Of a DNA stretch of 64,000 nucleotides, positions 37,170 through 46,234 are shown one piece after another. A program made the translations under genes and the position numbers. The notes below the pieces were generated by a model. That model worked only from the letters and a program-made list of their open reading frames with translations, searched no databases and was not told the origin of the DNA. How positions within the stretch are numbered: the first letter of the stretch is position 1; every line of letters starts with the position of its first letter. The stretch is from Cladopsammia gracilis (taxonomy: Eukaryota; Cnidaria; Anthozoa; Scleractinia; Dendrophylliidae): NCBI GenBank assembly GCA_022457155.1, contig JAJGOT010000922.1, forward strand, positions 62,001-126,000, read 5' to 3'.

Positions 37170-37628
37170 GGCCAGGTCTCAGATGTTCAACTTTTCAAGG
37201 AGATTGAGCAGCGGCAAAGAGAGCGACAGCAACACCTCAAACACTATTGTAAAAGACACGCTGCAGACAACCGTAAACGGAATCTAAGCCGGAGAGAGTT
37301 GAAGTATTTCATCGTCAACGACAAATACAAAGTTATTTATTGCTTTATCCCCAAGGTAGCCTGCACGCAATGGAATCGAGTCTTTCTCGCCCTTGATAAC
37401 CGAACCGATGCATATGTGAAACCTCAGAGAAAAGTTCACAATCCACGCTTATATAAATTCCTCAGTTATTATCCAAATGAGGATATTAAACTAAGGCTTC
37501 AATCTTACTTCAAGTTTTTCTTCGTTCGCGAGCCGTTTGAGAGGCTTCTATCGGCGTATGAGAACAAGTTCGTTAATAGATATTGGCCATCAAGCATAAT
37601 TGCACGATTTTCAAAGCAAATTATTAAC
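37170..37628 (+). pseudogene. Sulfotransferase last exon, 5' part, split by Polinton
   Basis: Starts at the same 'atctacag' acceptor as copy A and keeps both PAPS-binding motifs ('PKVACTQWNRV', 'FFVREPFERLLSAYENKF'). The Polinton begins right after 'attaac' (37623-37628), and an in-frame TAG inside its first bases ends the frame at 37637. A product would lack the C-terminal third. Nearly identical to copy A up to the break, so the disruption is recent relative to the duplication. Confidence 0.9.
37623..37628. repeat. Polinton target-site duplication, left
   Basis: 'attaac', repeated at 57260-57265. Six bases is the length typical of Polinton/Maverick integrases. Confidence 0.95.
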
Positions 37629-38347
37629 AGTAGTTAGGAAAATACATTCTCTAGGGCACCTCCCAAGGTACTATTTCCACATATTTTTTTAATAATTCCC
37701 GATATCCATTTTTTTAAAAATTCCCAAAGTACATTTTCCTATCATTTTCTTGCGAATCCCTGTCATAGCTTTTTGATTTTAAAGGGAAATCAAGACCTAA
37801 TTAATTACTGTAATTTTTTGTATTATTGGAATATTTCTTATGGAAAAAAAAGTTTTTTTAAAGGGAAATAATTAAAATTTATACGGTAACTCTTGTTTAT
37901 ATCGTTGTTTTTCTATTTATTTAAGAGAATCAAAAAAAAAATCTAATAAAAATATTCTTAAATAAACGGCTTTACTTAATACTTAAAATTTATTTCCGTA
38001 TAAAATATAATTAATATCCTTATTGTGTTTAGTCTATAAATCAAACGGGAATAAAGGTTTTTTAAATTGAAGAAATAAAAGAAAACGAAGAAATTGAAAA
38101 AAATTCAATAACTTAAAAAAAATTACAGAAAATATAATAAATTCTTGAATTGCTTTAAATTTCAAAAAGGTATGAGCTCACTCGCCCTTCGGGCTCGTTC
38201 GCGGGATTCGCAAGAAAATGATAGGAAAATGTACTTTGGGAATTTTTAAAAAAATGGATATCGGGAATTATTATAAAAATATGTGGAAAAAGTACCTTGG
38301 GAGGTGCCCTAGAAGATGTATTTTCCTAACTACTAAATGGGGCTTTT
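37629..38347 (+). repeat. Polinton left terminal inverted repeat
   Basis: Matches the reverse complement of 56553-57259 almost base for base. Its outer 132 bp (37629-37760) recur inverted at its inner edge (38203-38334), so one TIR can fold on itself. The core holds a GC-rich stretch 'cgcccttcgggctcg' at 38183-38197 and AT-rich runs. Confidence 0.95.
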
Positions 38348-38440
38348 GGATATTAGGTTTTTGGGTGATTTAAGTTGAAGGTAGAAAATAAAAAAAACAA
38401 TTTTTAAAATAATAAAGGTTTAAAGAAATGAAATATTAAT

Positions 38441-38992
38441 ATGTATAAGATTATGAACGCAAAGCCAAACACAAACCAAATCATAAAGAAAAACCAGAAT
38501 CCTAAAAAAATGGATTCAAGAGATATTCTACAAGAAAGATTTCATGCTATTGACTTCTTGTTTGTAGAAGTTTTGGAAAAATTAAAAAAATCTCTAAATT
38601 TAGAAAATAAAAAAGAAAGGAAAACAGCAAAAAAAGAATTGAAAGAAATTATTATAAATATAAATTATAAATTGGATCATATTCCAGTTTTGAATTTATA
38701 TTATAATATGCCTGAAGATATGGAAGATTTAGTAACTTTTGTAATATTTCATTATGCAGGTGAATTATTCAAATATTTTATAAATATTGGAGAAGGAAGT
38801 ATGACAGTTTTTGAAAACTCAAATGGATATCCAACTTGTAATGAGAAAAAAATTGTTAAGAAATTATTAAATAAATTTTATAAAAAGATTGTGATAAAAA
38901 GTGAAGATCAAGATGAAAATAGAGACCACGATGAAGATTATGGAAATTATTATCTTGATACAGAAGAAGTATTTGATTATATTTATGGATAA
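38441..38992 (+). CDS. Unknown acidic-tailed protein, 183 aa
   Basis: First gene after the left TIR. Not recognised. The product has a lysine-rich helical N-terminal half ('LKKSLNLENKKERKTAKKEL'), a hydrophobic middle and an acidic C-terminal tail ('EDQDENRDHDEDYGNYY'). It has no signal peptide, zinc motif or catalytic motif that I can see. The start could be the first ATG or the Met at codon 5. It is followed directly by a hairpin-T8 signal, which supports it being a real transcription unit. Base composition matches the rest of the element. Confidence 0.7.
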   Translation: MYKIMNAKPNTNQIIKKNQNPKKMDSRDILQERFHAIDFLFVEVLEKLKKSLNLENKKERKTAKKELKEIIININYKLDHIPVLNLYYNMPEDMEDLVTFVIFHYAGELFKYFINIGEGSMTVFENSNGYPTCNEKKIVKKLLNKFYKKIVIKSEDQDENRDHDEDYGNYYLDTEEVFDYIYG

Positions 38993-38998
38993 ATTTTA

Positions 38999-39021
38999 GC
39001 CCCAAAATGGGGCTTTTTTTT
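38999..39021 (+). terminator. Hairpin plus T8 3' signal
   Basis: A 5-bp stem gcccc/ggggc with loop 'aaaat' is followed by eight T and 'atgctgaaattta'. It sits 6 bases after the stop of the preceding gene. The same design occurs at 44351 and 45205. It resembles giant-virus 3' hairpins; function is inferred. Confidence 0.65.
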
Positions 39022-39069
39022 ATGCTGAAATTTATAACTTTTGCGGAAAAAAAATAAATAAATAAAGTT

Positions 39070-39096
39070 AAAAAAATATTTATATATAATAAAAAA
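39070..39096 (+). promoter_or_regulatory. Upstream AT motif, class 1 (PolB)
   Basis: An A run, 'tatttatatataataaaaa' and the start codon. Nearly the same string precedes 43623 and 44440. Likely an early-type promoter of the element, inferred from recurrence and position. Confidence 0.5.
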
Positions 39097-39098
39097 GG

Positions 39099-42000
39099 AT
39101 GTCTTCATCTGATTTAAATAACTTATCATATGATGAACTTATGAAAATAGCAAAAAAGGAAACTAAAGAAAATAGAAAAATTAAAGAAGAACGAAAGAAA
39201 CAAAAATTGATTGAATATATTAAAAATAAAAAAGAAGAAAATGATAAATTAAAAAAGAAACCAATAAAACTTAAACCTAAATCAAAACCTAAACCAAAGA
39301 AAATTAAAACATTTGATGATTATTTTCTTGAATGTATAAAAAATAAAAAGATTCCAGAAGATACACCAAAATATTTAAAGAAAGCACTTGAAAGAGCAAT
39401 GAAAGAATACCACGTTGGAATTAAATTTGAAAAATCTGCTCTTGATAATTTTGCTGAAAAATATGTAATTGAAGGAAAACCAAAAATCTTTCCTAAAGAT
39501 TATTTTAAAGAAAAAGCTTCACAATTAAAAGATTTTCTTAGAAATCATAGAAATATTAAAGTTAGATTTATATTAGTTTGTTTAATGGAAAGAATGGAGC
39601 ATGAAGATAAAATTAAAGATAAAGCTTATTTTCATTCTGAAACACATATTAATCTTGAAGGTATAGATGCTAAAGAGATTTTAACTAAAATAATTCTAGA
39701 AATTCTTAGTAAAATTTTAATTTATCAAAGAAATGGTTCAGGTTGGTATTTTAAAGAGATTTTATCATTAGAAATTCATACTATAAAATATAAACCTTTG
39801 AAAGGATCTTCATATATTAAACTTCCTGATTTTATTTCAAGTAAGAAAGCTATAATAAATTTAGAAAATAAAAAAGATAATAAATGTTTCATGTGGTGTA
39901 TTTTAAGATATTTACATCCACATGAAAAAGATCCTCAAAGAATTTCAAATTTAAAACAATATGAAAATGATCTTAATTTTAAAGGTATTAATTTTCCAGT
40001 AAAATTAACAGATATAAAAAAGTTTGAAAATCAAAATAATAATATTCCAGGAATTAATGTTTTTTCAATTAATGAAGATAATAAATTTTATCCTTTAAGA
40101 ATTAATGACAAAGATTGTAATAATACAATAGATTTATTTCTTTATGAAGACACCGGAAAAACACATTATACACTTATTAAAAATTTTTCAAGATTAATCA
40201 GTACACAAATAAGTAAAGATACAAGAAAAAAATATTTTTGTAAAAAATGTTTATCTCATTTTACAAAAGAGGATCTCCTAAAGAAACACATTATATTTTG
40301 TTCTAATAATGAGACAGCTGCAGTAAAAATGCCTCCTAAAAACTCATTTTATTTTTTAAAAATTATAATAAAAAATTACCTTTACCATTTGTTATTTATG
40401 CTGATTTTGAATGTTTTACAAAACCAATGAATAATTGTGAACCGGATCCAAATTATTCTTATTCAATGGAATATCAAAAACATGAACCTTGTGGATTTTG
40501 TATTTATATTAAATCTTTTGATTTTGATGATAGAGTTGATAGAATATTTAAAATCAATCCAATTATTTATACAAAGAAAAAAGAAGATGAAAATATTGCA
40601 TTAGTTTTTGTAAAAGAATTAAAAAAAATTGCAAAACAAATTAATTTTAGTTTTTATAATTTCCCACAAATGATGATATTTACAGACTCTGATAAAATAG
40701 AGTTTAATAAATCAACAAATTGTCATATTTGTGAAAAACCTTTTATTGAAGGAGACTTTAAGAATAAAAAAGTTAGAGATCATTGTCATTTTACTGGTAA
40801 GTTTAGAGGAGCTGCTCATAATAATTGTAATATTTTTTGTAAAAAACCTAGAGTACTTCCTGTAATATTTCATAATCTTCAAGGTTATGATTCACATCTT
40901 TTTATTAAAGAATTAGCAAAAATGAAAGGAGATTTAACTTTTATTCCTAAAACAGAAGAGAAATATATATCATTTTCTAAGAAAATTAAAGTAGCTGAAT
41001 TTATGAGAGAAGATGAAAAAATTACAATTAATTTTGAAATATGTTTTATTGATTCATTTAAATTTTTATTAACTTCCCTTTCAGGTCTTGTAAATAATTT
41101 GCAACCTGATGATTTTTATTCTATAAAAAGTTATTATGATAAAAATATAGAATTATTAACAAGAAAAGGAGTATATCCTTATGATTATGTAAATTCTTTA
41201 GAAAAATTCAAAGAAACACAATTACCGCCAAAAGAAGAATTTTATTCAAAATTAAATGATGAAGACATAACTGATGAAGACTACACCCATGCACAAAAGG
41301 TTTGGTCACAATTTAATTGTAAAACTATTAAAGATTATCATGATTTATATCTTAAAACAGATGTATTACTTTTAGCTGATGTGTTTGAAAACTTTCGTAA
41401 AACTTGTTTGAAGTATTATAATTTAGATCCAGCTCATTATTATACATCTCCTGGATTAGCTTGGGATGCATGTCTTAAAGAAACAGAACAAAGACTTGAA
41501 TTATTACATGATTATGATATGTTAATGATGTTTGATCAAGGAATTAGAGGTGGTATAACTCATATATCAAAAAGATATTCAGAAGCAAACAATAAATATA
41601 TGAAAAATTATAATCCAAATGAAGAATCAAAATTTATTACATATCTTGATGCTAATAATCTTTATGGTTGGTCAATGATACAAAAACTTCCAACTCATGG
41701 TTTTAAATGGATGAAAAATCTTACAAAAGAAAATGTAATAAAAATATTAGAAAAGAAAATTACAAATATTGGTTATATTTTTGAAGTGGATCTTAAATAT
41801 CCAAAAAAACTATGGAAAGAACATAATGATTATCCACTTGCTACAGAAAGATTAAAGTTTGGAACAGTAGAGAAACTTGTTGGATCTTTTTACAATAAAA
41901 AGAATTATGTAATACATTATAGAAATCTTAGACAATGTTTAGAATTAGGACTTGAACTTGAAAAAGTACACAGAGGAATATCATTTTATCAATCTGAATG

Positions 42001-42841
42001 GATGAAACCTTATATTGAAAAAAATACAGAATTAAGAAAACAATCTAAAAACTCTTTTGAAAAAGATTTTTTTAAATTAATGAATAATTCTGTATTTGGT
42101 AAAACAATTGAAAATATAAGAAAAAGACAAAATATACAATTAGTAAATAATAAGAAAAAGGCTATTAATTTGTCATCAAAACCTAATTTTGATCGATTAA
42201 CAATATTTGATCAAAAATTAATTGCAGTTCATTTGAAAAAGACAGAAATATATTTCAATAAACCGATTTATGTGGGTCAAGCTGTTCTTGATTTGTCAAA
42301 ATTTCATATGTATGATTTTCATTATAATTATATTAGAGAGAAGTATTCCAATAAAGCTGAATTATTATTCACAGATACAGATTCATTAATGTATGAAATT
42401 CATACAGATGATTTTTATTATGATATAAGAAAAGACATCAAAAAAAAGTTTGATACAAGTGATTATCCAGAAAATCATGAATCTGGAATAAAAACTGGAA
42501 TTAATAAGAAAGTAATAGGAATGTTTAAAGATGAAGCTTGTGGAAAACAAATTACACATTTTGTTGGTCTAAGACCTAAGCTTTATTCTTTTAAAGTTGA
42601 AGACATTGAAGTAAAGAAATGTAAAGGAATTAAGAAAAATGTTATTAAAAGGGAAATAACATTTGAAGATTTCAAGAAATGTTTATTCTCAGAAAAAGAA
42701 GAAATGAGAACAATGAATATAATCAGAAGTAAAGAACATAAAATTTACTCGATGAAAATGAATAAAGTAGCATTATCTGCAAATGACGATAAAAGACTGA
42801 TTTGTAAAAATAAAATTAATACTTTAGCTTTGAGAAAATAA
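39099..42841 (+). CDS. polB: Protein-primed DNA polymerase B, with -1 frame change
   Basis: Family-B polymerase that replicates linear genomes with protein priming. The first frame (39099-40430) gives a Lys-rich N-terminus, a 'CFMWCILRYLHPHEKDPQR' block and a C-x2-C...H-x4-C zinc motif. The second frame, open from before 40358 to 42841, carries exonuclease and polymerase. It has Exo I 'YADFEC' (upstream of the ATG at 40427), an inserted C/H zinc cluster ('CHICEKPF', 'VRDHCHFTGKFRGA'), Exo II 'HNLQGYDSH', Exo III 'YHDLYLKTDVLLLADVF', motif A 'DANNLYGWSM', motif B 'LMNNSVFGKT', motif C 'TDTDSL' and 'RPKLYSF'. All catalytic aspartates are present. Frames meet in phase for a -1 shift at T TTT TTA (40352-40358). 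Together they span about 1,250 codons, normal for Polinton PolB. A one-base deletion in the T run is the alternative. Confidence 0.95.
40352..40358 (+). promoter_or_regulatory. Candidate -1 frameshift site T TTT TTA in polB
   Basis: The heptamer is in the zero frame (TAT TTT TTA) and a -1 slip leads straight into the frame that carries Exo I. I see no strong stem-loop at the usual spacing, so a lost T in the run is also plausible. Confidence 0.5.
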
Positions 42842-42859
42842 AAAAAAATATAAAATAAA

Positions 42860-43009
42860 ATGATTAATTTCACAAAAAAAGATATTTTATTAATATATTT
42901 AAGAAGACTTTTTTTAATAGAAGATTTTGATGAAGAAATTAGATATAAAAGGTATAAGAGAGAAAGATTTTATAAAAGAGAAAATTTAAAAAAATTAAAA
43001 AAAAAATAA
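42860..43009 (+). CDS. Small basic protein, 49 aa
   Basis: ATG at 42860 after 'aaaataaa', stop TAA at 43007-43009, between PolB and the zinc-ribbon gene. Hydrophobic N-terminal half ('DILLIYLRRLFLI') followed by a Lys/Arg-rich C-terminus. Not recognised. Supported only by position, tight spacing and composition, and AT-rich DNA yields such frames easily. Confidence 0.4.
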   Translation: MINFTKKDILLIYLRRLFLIEDFDEEIRYKRYKRERFYKRENLKKLKKK

Positions 43010-43019
43010 AAGATTAAAA

Positions 43020-43541
43020 ATGTATACAGAAGAAGAGATTAAATTATATTCTTCCATATTAAGATCTTATGAAAAAAATAAACCAATATATGAAAAATGC
43101 AAACATGAGAATAAAGAAATTATTGATTATGCTGAAGTTTGTTGTGATTGTGGTCTTGAAATTCAAAGAATATTAAATCATGAAGTTGGTGTATTTGATT
43201 GGGAAAGATGTTGTTATAGAAAAAAATCAGTATATCAAAGAAAGTATTTTTTTAAGAAAAAGATCAATGAAATACAAAACATTTTTGATATAAAAAATGA
43301 TGATATTTCTAAGATAAATGAAATACTTTATAAAATTGATAATGCAAATTTAATTAAGAAAGTAAATACACAGTTTGAAAGAAAGAGAATCATTAATATC
43401 ACTTTTATTATAAAAAAGATTTTAATTATTCTTGGATATAGTAATGTTGATGAATTATTACCACTAAAACTTTCAGAAGAAACAAAAGCTTTTTATGAAG
43501 AATGGTGGGAATTAGTTAAAAAAGAAATTATAATATCATAA
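43020..43541 (+). CDS. Zinc-ribbon protein, VLTF3/TFIIB-like
   Basis: The 173-aa product has a ribbon 'CKHENKEIIDYAEVCCDCG' (C-x2-H ... C-x2-C) near residues 27-45. A 'YQRKYFFKKKI' block follows, and the helical C-terminus ends in 'LPLKLSEETKAFYEEWWELV'. This layout resembles the late transcription factor 3 (VLTF3-like) family of nucleocytoplasmic large DNA viruses and Polinton relatives, and more loosely TFIIB ribbons. A role in transcription of the element's own genes is inferred. It begins 10 bases after the preceding small ORF, in a same-strand cluster with PolB. Confidence 0.55.
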   Translation: MYTEEEIKLYSSILRSYEKNKPIYEKCKHENKEIIDYAEVCCDCGLEIQRILNHEVGVFDWERCCYRKKSVYQRKYFFKKKINEIQNIFDIKNDDISKINEILYKIDNANLIKKVNTQFERKRIINITFIIKKILIILGYSNVDELLPLKLSEETKAFYEEWWELVKKEIIIS

Positions 43542-43593
43542 TTTTAATTAAGTTTTGAAATTAAGTTGTAGCAGAAAAAAAAAATAATAATTT

Positions 43594-43622
43594 AAAAAAA
43601 AATATATTTATATAAAATAAAA
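43594..43622 (+). promoter_or_regulatory. Upstream AT motif, class 1
   Basis: A run followed by 'tatatttatataaaataaaa' directly before the ATG at 43623; same design as at 39070 and 44410. Confidence 0.45.
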
Positions 43623-44342
43623 ATGAATTCTTCACAAAGCAAATCTGTTAATACGCAATACAAAGCAATTCCTATCACTCTTTTTGGTGTAACATATTTT
43701 GATAAAATATTATATGGTAAAATGTTTATGATTGATCTTCATTTTCACAATATATATATTAATTATCGAAGATTTTATGAGTTAAGAAAGAGAGAAATTG
43801 AAGATAAAATTATATCAGATAATAGTTTAAAAATAAAAGATATATTAAGATATTTTAAAAAAAGTCAAAAAAGTAATGAAATAGACAAACAAAAAAGAAA
43901 ATATTTGAATAGAATAAGAAAAGAAATAAAATATATTAGAAAATATTTAATGAAAGAAGAATATAAAAAAAAAGTTTTATATTGTATAGAAGGTGATGAT
44001 ATAAAATTCGGAATTTTAAATTATGAAAAGTTAATAGATTTTACATATTCTAATTATTTAAGTTTTAGCATAATTAAAAGTATTATGTTAAGACAAAAAA
44101 AATATAGAAAATCATTATATCGTGAAGATATTTATAAATGTCAGGGAAAACTTTCATTGAGAAAAGATAATAAAGAAATAATTAAAGAAATAAGAAAAAT
44201 TGTTAAAGATTTTAAAAGTTATTTTAAAGAAAAAGATGTTATTATTCATTGGCAAACCGATTATTCTGATTCTGATTCTGATTCTGATTCTGATTCTGCT
44301 AGAGTTAGTGTTAGTGATAGTCAAGTTAATTATATTTATTAA
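43623..44342 (+). CDS. Unknown Lys-rich protein with SD-repeat tail, 239 aa
   Basis: Not recognised. The product has a short non-charged start, then long Lys/Arg/Tyr-rich helical stretches. The tail contains 'DSDSDSDSDSDS', encoded by six-base 'tctgat' repeats at 44264-44298, a site prone to length change. It is preceded by the class 1 motif and followed 8 bases after its stop by a hairpin-T8 signal, which argues that it is expressed on its own. A DNA-binding role is possible from charge but is not shown. Confidence 0.65.
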   Translation: MNSSQSKSVNTQYKAIPITLFGVTYFDKILYGKMFMIDLHFHNIYINYRRFYELRKREIEDKIISDNSLKIKDILRYFKKSQKSNEIDKQKRKYLNRIRKEIKYIRKYLMKEEYKKKVLYCIEGDDIKFGILNYEKLIDFTYSNYLSFSIIKSIMLRQKKYRKSLYREDIYKCQGKLSLRKDNKEIIKEIRKIVKDFKSYFKEKDVIIHWQTDYSDSDSDSDSDSARVSVSDSQVNYIY

Positions 44343-44350
44343 TAATTATA

Positions 44351-44373
44351 TCCCTTTTTTAGGGATTTTTTTT
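44351..44373 (+). terminator. Hairpin plus T8 3' signal
   Basis: Stem tccct/aggga, loop of five T, then eight T and 'atgctgaaattta', identical downstream to the signal at 38999. Confidence 0.65.
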
Positions 44374-44409
44374 ATGCTGAAATTTACAATTAAAAAAAAA
44401 ATAAAATTT

Positions 44410-44439
44410 AAAAAAAAAAAATATTTATATATAATAAAA
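44410..44439 (+). promoter_or_regulatory. Upstream AT motif, class 1
   Basis: A run, then 'atatttatatataataaaa' and ATG at 44440; almost identical to the PolB upstream motif. Confidence 0.5.
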
Positions 44440-45186
44440 ATGCAACTTATATCTCCCGAAAACATTTCTAAAGAAAATCTAATTTTTAACGAATCTAAAC
44501 AATATAAAGTCAAGAATTCTAAGATGAAATATCATCGTATTAAAATCGAAACAACTTATCCTAATGGTAAGCAAGGTCCTCTTATAATTGAAACACCTTT
44601 ACTTTTTAGTTTTGGTGTATCTGAAAGAAAGAATCAAGAATCACAAGAATTAGTTGGATATACAATTCCTGTTTGTTTATGGGAAAAAGATAAAGAACCA
44701 ACAAAAGAAGAAAAAAAGTTTTTTAAAACATTAGAAAAAATACAACAACTTTGTTATAATCATCTTGAAGAGACAATTGGTGTTGAAGAATCTCAAAATT
44801 TATCGCAAATATTATATTATAAAAAGAAAGAAATTACTGATAAAAAAGGAAGACCTAAAACAGTAAATGATGATAGTGTTTCACCAGTTTTATATGCAAA
44901 ACTTATATATTCAGAAAAATCTAATAAAATTCTATCTTTGTTTAAAACAAAAGGAAATAAAAATGTTGATCCATTTGAATATCTTAATCAATATTGTAAA
45001 GTAAAATTAGCTTTAATAATTGAGAGTATTTATATTTCCAAATTAGTAAAATCTATTCAAATTAAAGTTCATGAAGTTTATGTTAGACCATTAAAACCAA
45101 GAGAATCATTATTAATGATTAAAGAAGAAAGTGATGACGAAGTCGATGAAGAAAATGAAGAAGGTGATTCACAGGATTTGTTTTAA
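44440..45186 (+). CDS. Putative ssDNA-binding protein (DUF2738-like), 248 aa
   Basis: Start chosen at the ATG directly after the class 1 motif; the frame extends further upstream but there overlaps the preceding gene. The product has a basic N-terminus, 'LLFSFGVSERKN', 'IPVCLWEKDKEPTKEEKKFF', then 'VSPVLYAKLIYS', a C-terminal beta-rich part ('IQIKVHEVYVRPL') and an acidic tail ('ESDDEVDEENEEGD'). The order of these blocks resembles DUF2738, a family of large DNA viruses thought to bind single-stranded DNA. The acidic C-tail is typical of SSB proteins. It would act with PolB in strand-displacement replication. Assignment is from remembered family pattern only. Confidence 0.6.
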   Translation: MQLISPENISKENLIFNESKQYKVKNSKMKYHRIKIETTYPNGKQGPLIIETPLLFSFGVSERKNQESQELVGYTIPVCLWEKDKEPTKEEKKFFKTLEKIQQLCYNHLEETIGVEESQNLSQILYYKKKEITDKKGRPKTVNDDSVSPVLYAKLIYSEKSNKILSLFKTKGNKNVDPFEYLNQYCKVKLALIIESIYISKLVKSIQIKVHEVYVRPLKPRESLLMIKEESDDEVDEENEEGDSQDLF

Positions 45187-45204
45187 ACTGAAATAAAGTA
45201 TTTT

Positions 45205-45226
45205 GCCCTTTTAAGGGCTTTTTTTT
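45205..45226 (+). terminator. Hairpin plus T8 3' signal
   Basis: Palindrome 'gcccttttaagggc' followed by eight T and 'atg', 19 bases after the stop of the preceding gene. Confidence 0.65.
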
Positions 45227-45241
45227 ATGTCGCTTGAAACA

Positions 45242-45270
45242 ATTTTTAATACTACAATAGTATTAAAAAT
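45242..45270. terminator. Palindrome between convergent genes
   Basis: Perfect 12-bp stem atttttaatact/agtattaaaaat with loop 'acaat'. It lies at the end of the integrase frame (minus) and after the plus-strand gene. It shares 'ttttaatact' with the palindrome at 51008, suggesting a bidirectional 3' signal. Confidence 0.55.
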
Positions 45271-46228
45271 CTTTTAAATCACTCAAAGGAATCCACGAAT
45301 TAAACTTGTCAGGATATCCACTCCATTTAACTAAAGCTAACTTTTTCTTGGTGTCTCGTTTCAATACTTTCTCAATTCTATATATTTCTTGTTTTGCTTT
45401 TTGTAATTCTTTTTCATAAAAAGATCCTTTTACTTCTTCATCCATTAAATCAACAATTTTATAGGTAATAGGTTTTGTATTTAATATTTCATTAACCATA
45501 AATATTTCCTCTGTCCAGTTTGGAGTATATCCTTTATCAAATACAGGTCTCTTATATTTTGATATACGAACGAAATCTCCAACCTTAAATTTTATTTTTC
45601 CAGGTTTCAAATAAATTAAATCTGAATATAAATTAGCATAAACTTTTTCTTCGTTTTCTTTTTTACTAGCTTGAATTGGAGTCATTTTAATACTAGAATG
45701 TCTTGTTTTATTATAATCATTAACTAATTTATCAAGGATGTTCCAATAAACAGTATTGTTATTTACACTGAACATCTTAAACATTCTGGTTTTCATTGTT
45801 TTATTCCATCTCTCAACAATGCTTGATTTCTCTTCATTCTCTGTATGATATAATTTGATTTTATTCTTTTCAAAGAGGTCCTTAAAATGTTTACTGATAA
45901 ATTCAGAACCTTTATCTGTCCAAAGCATTTTTGGTTTACGTTTACTTTTTTTAAATATATCATCAAATGCTTTACTAACACTTTCAGTCTTTTTGTTTTT
46001 CAATGGTTCAATCCATCCATATTTACTAAAAATATCTATTACCATCAGTAAATAATTTATTCCTTTATTCCATTTACTAAACTTTTGCATTTCAACCAAA
46101 TCTGCAGCCCAGATTTCATCAATCCCATTTGATATTACAGTTCTCTTTGAAAAATTTCTAGTGATTGGTTTATGTAATTCATCGGCTAATTGTTGAGTCC
46201 AATCACTATTACTCAACGCCGCTTTACG
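45263..46228 (-). CDS. int: DDE integrase with C-terminal chromodomain
   Basis: Retroviral-type integrase that inserts the element and makes the 6-bp duplications. Counting from the TTG at 46216, the catalytic triad is D39 ('WAADLVEM'), D101 ('WTDKGSEF') and E135 ('SSIVERWNKTM'). An SH3-like segment ('FKVGDFVRISKY', 'NWTEEIFMV') and a chromodomain ('YRIEKVLKR', 'LALVKWSGYPDKFNSWIPL', about residues 270-313) follow. No ATG occurs in this frame before the first catalytic aspartate, and the frame is open only to about 46270. It overlaps the PLA2 frame and sits at -1 to it, with A AAA AAC plus a stem-loop at the junction, so it is probably made as a PLA2-integrase fusion. A non-ATG start is the alternative. 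Confidence 0.95.
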   Translation of the reverse strand, partial: RKAALSNSDWTQQLADELHKPITRNFSKRTVISNGIDEIWAADLVEMQKFSKWNKGINYLLMVIDIFSKYGWIEPLKNKKTESVSKAFDDIFKKSKRKPKMLWTDKGSEFISKHFKDLFEKNKIKLYHTENEEKSSIVERWNKTMKTRMFKMFSVNNNTVYWNILDKLVNDYNKTRHSSIKMTPIQASKKENEEKVYANLYSDLIYLKPGKIKFKVGDFVRISKYKRPVFDKGYTPNWTEEIFMVNEILNTKPITYKIVDLMDEEVKGSFYEKELQKAKQEIYRIEKVLKRDTKKKLALVKWSGYPDKFNSWIPLSDLKDF

Positions 46229-46234
46229 TTTTTT
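46183..46234 (-). promoter_or_regulatory. -1 frameshift signal, PLA2 to integrase
   Basis: Read on the minus strand: slippery A AAA AAC (46228-46234) in the PLA2 frame (TCA AAA AAC), spacer 'gtaaag' (6 nt), then arms 'cggc' and 'gttgagt' pairing with 'actcaac' and 'gccg' (12-nt loop, 5-nt bulge). The slip leads into the integrase frame. Heptamer, spacer and stem all fit the known -1 rule. Confidence 0.75.

Noticed and set aside
44200..44439. Upstream extension of the DUF2738-like gene
   Set aside because: Overlaps the preceding gene, reads through the 'tctgat' repeat as poly-Ile/Leu, and the promoter-like motif sits directly before the ATG at 44440.
45242..45270. CRISPR-like or operator palindrome
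   Set aside because: Single palindrome at a convergent gene junction, no array of spaced repeats anywhere in the window.
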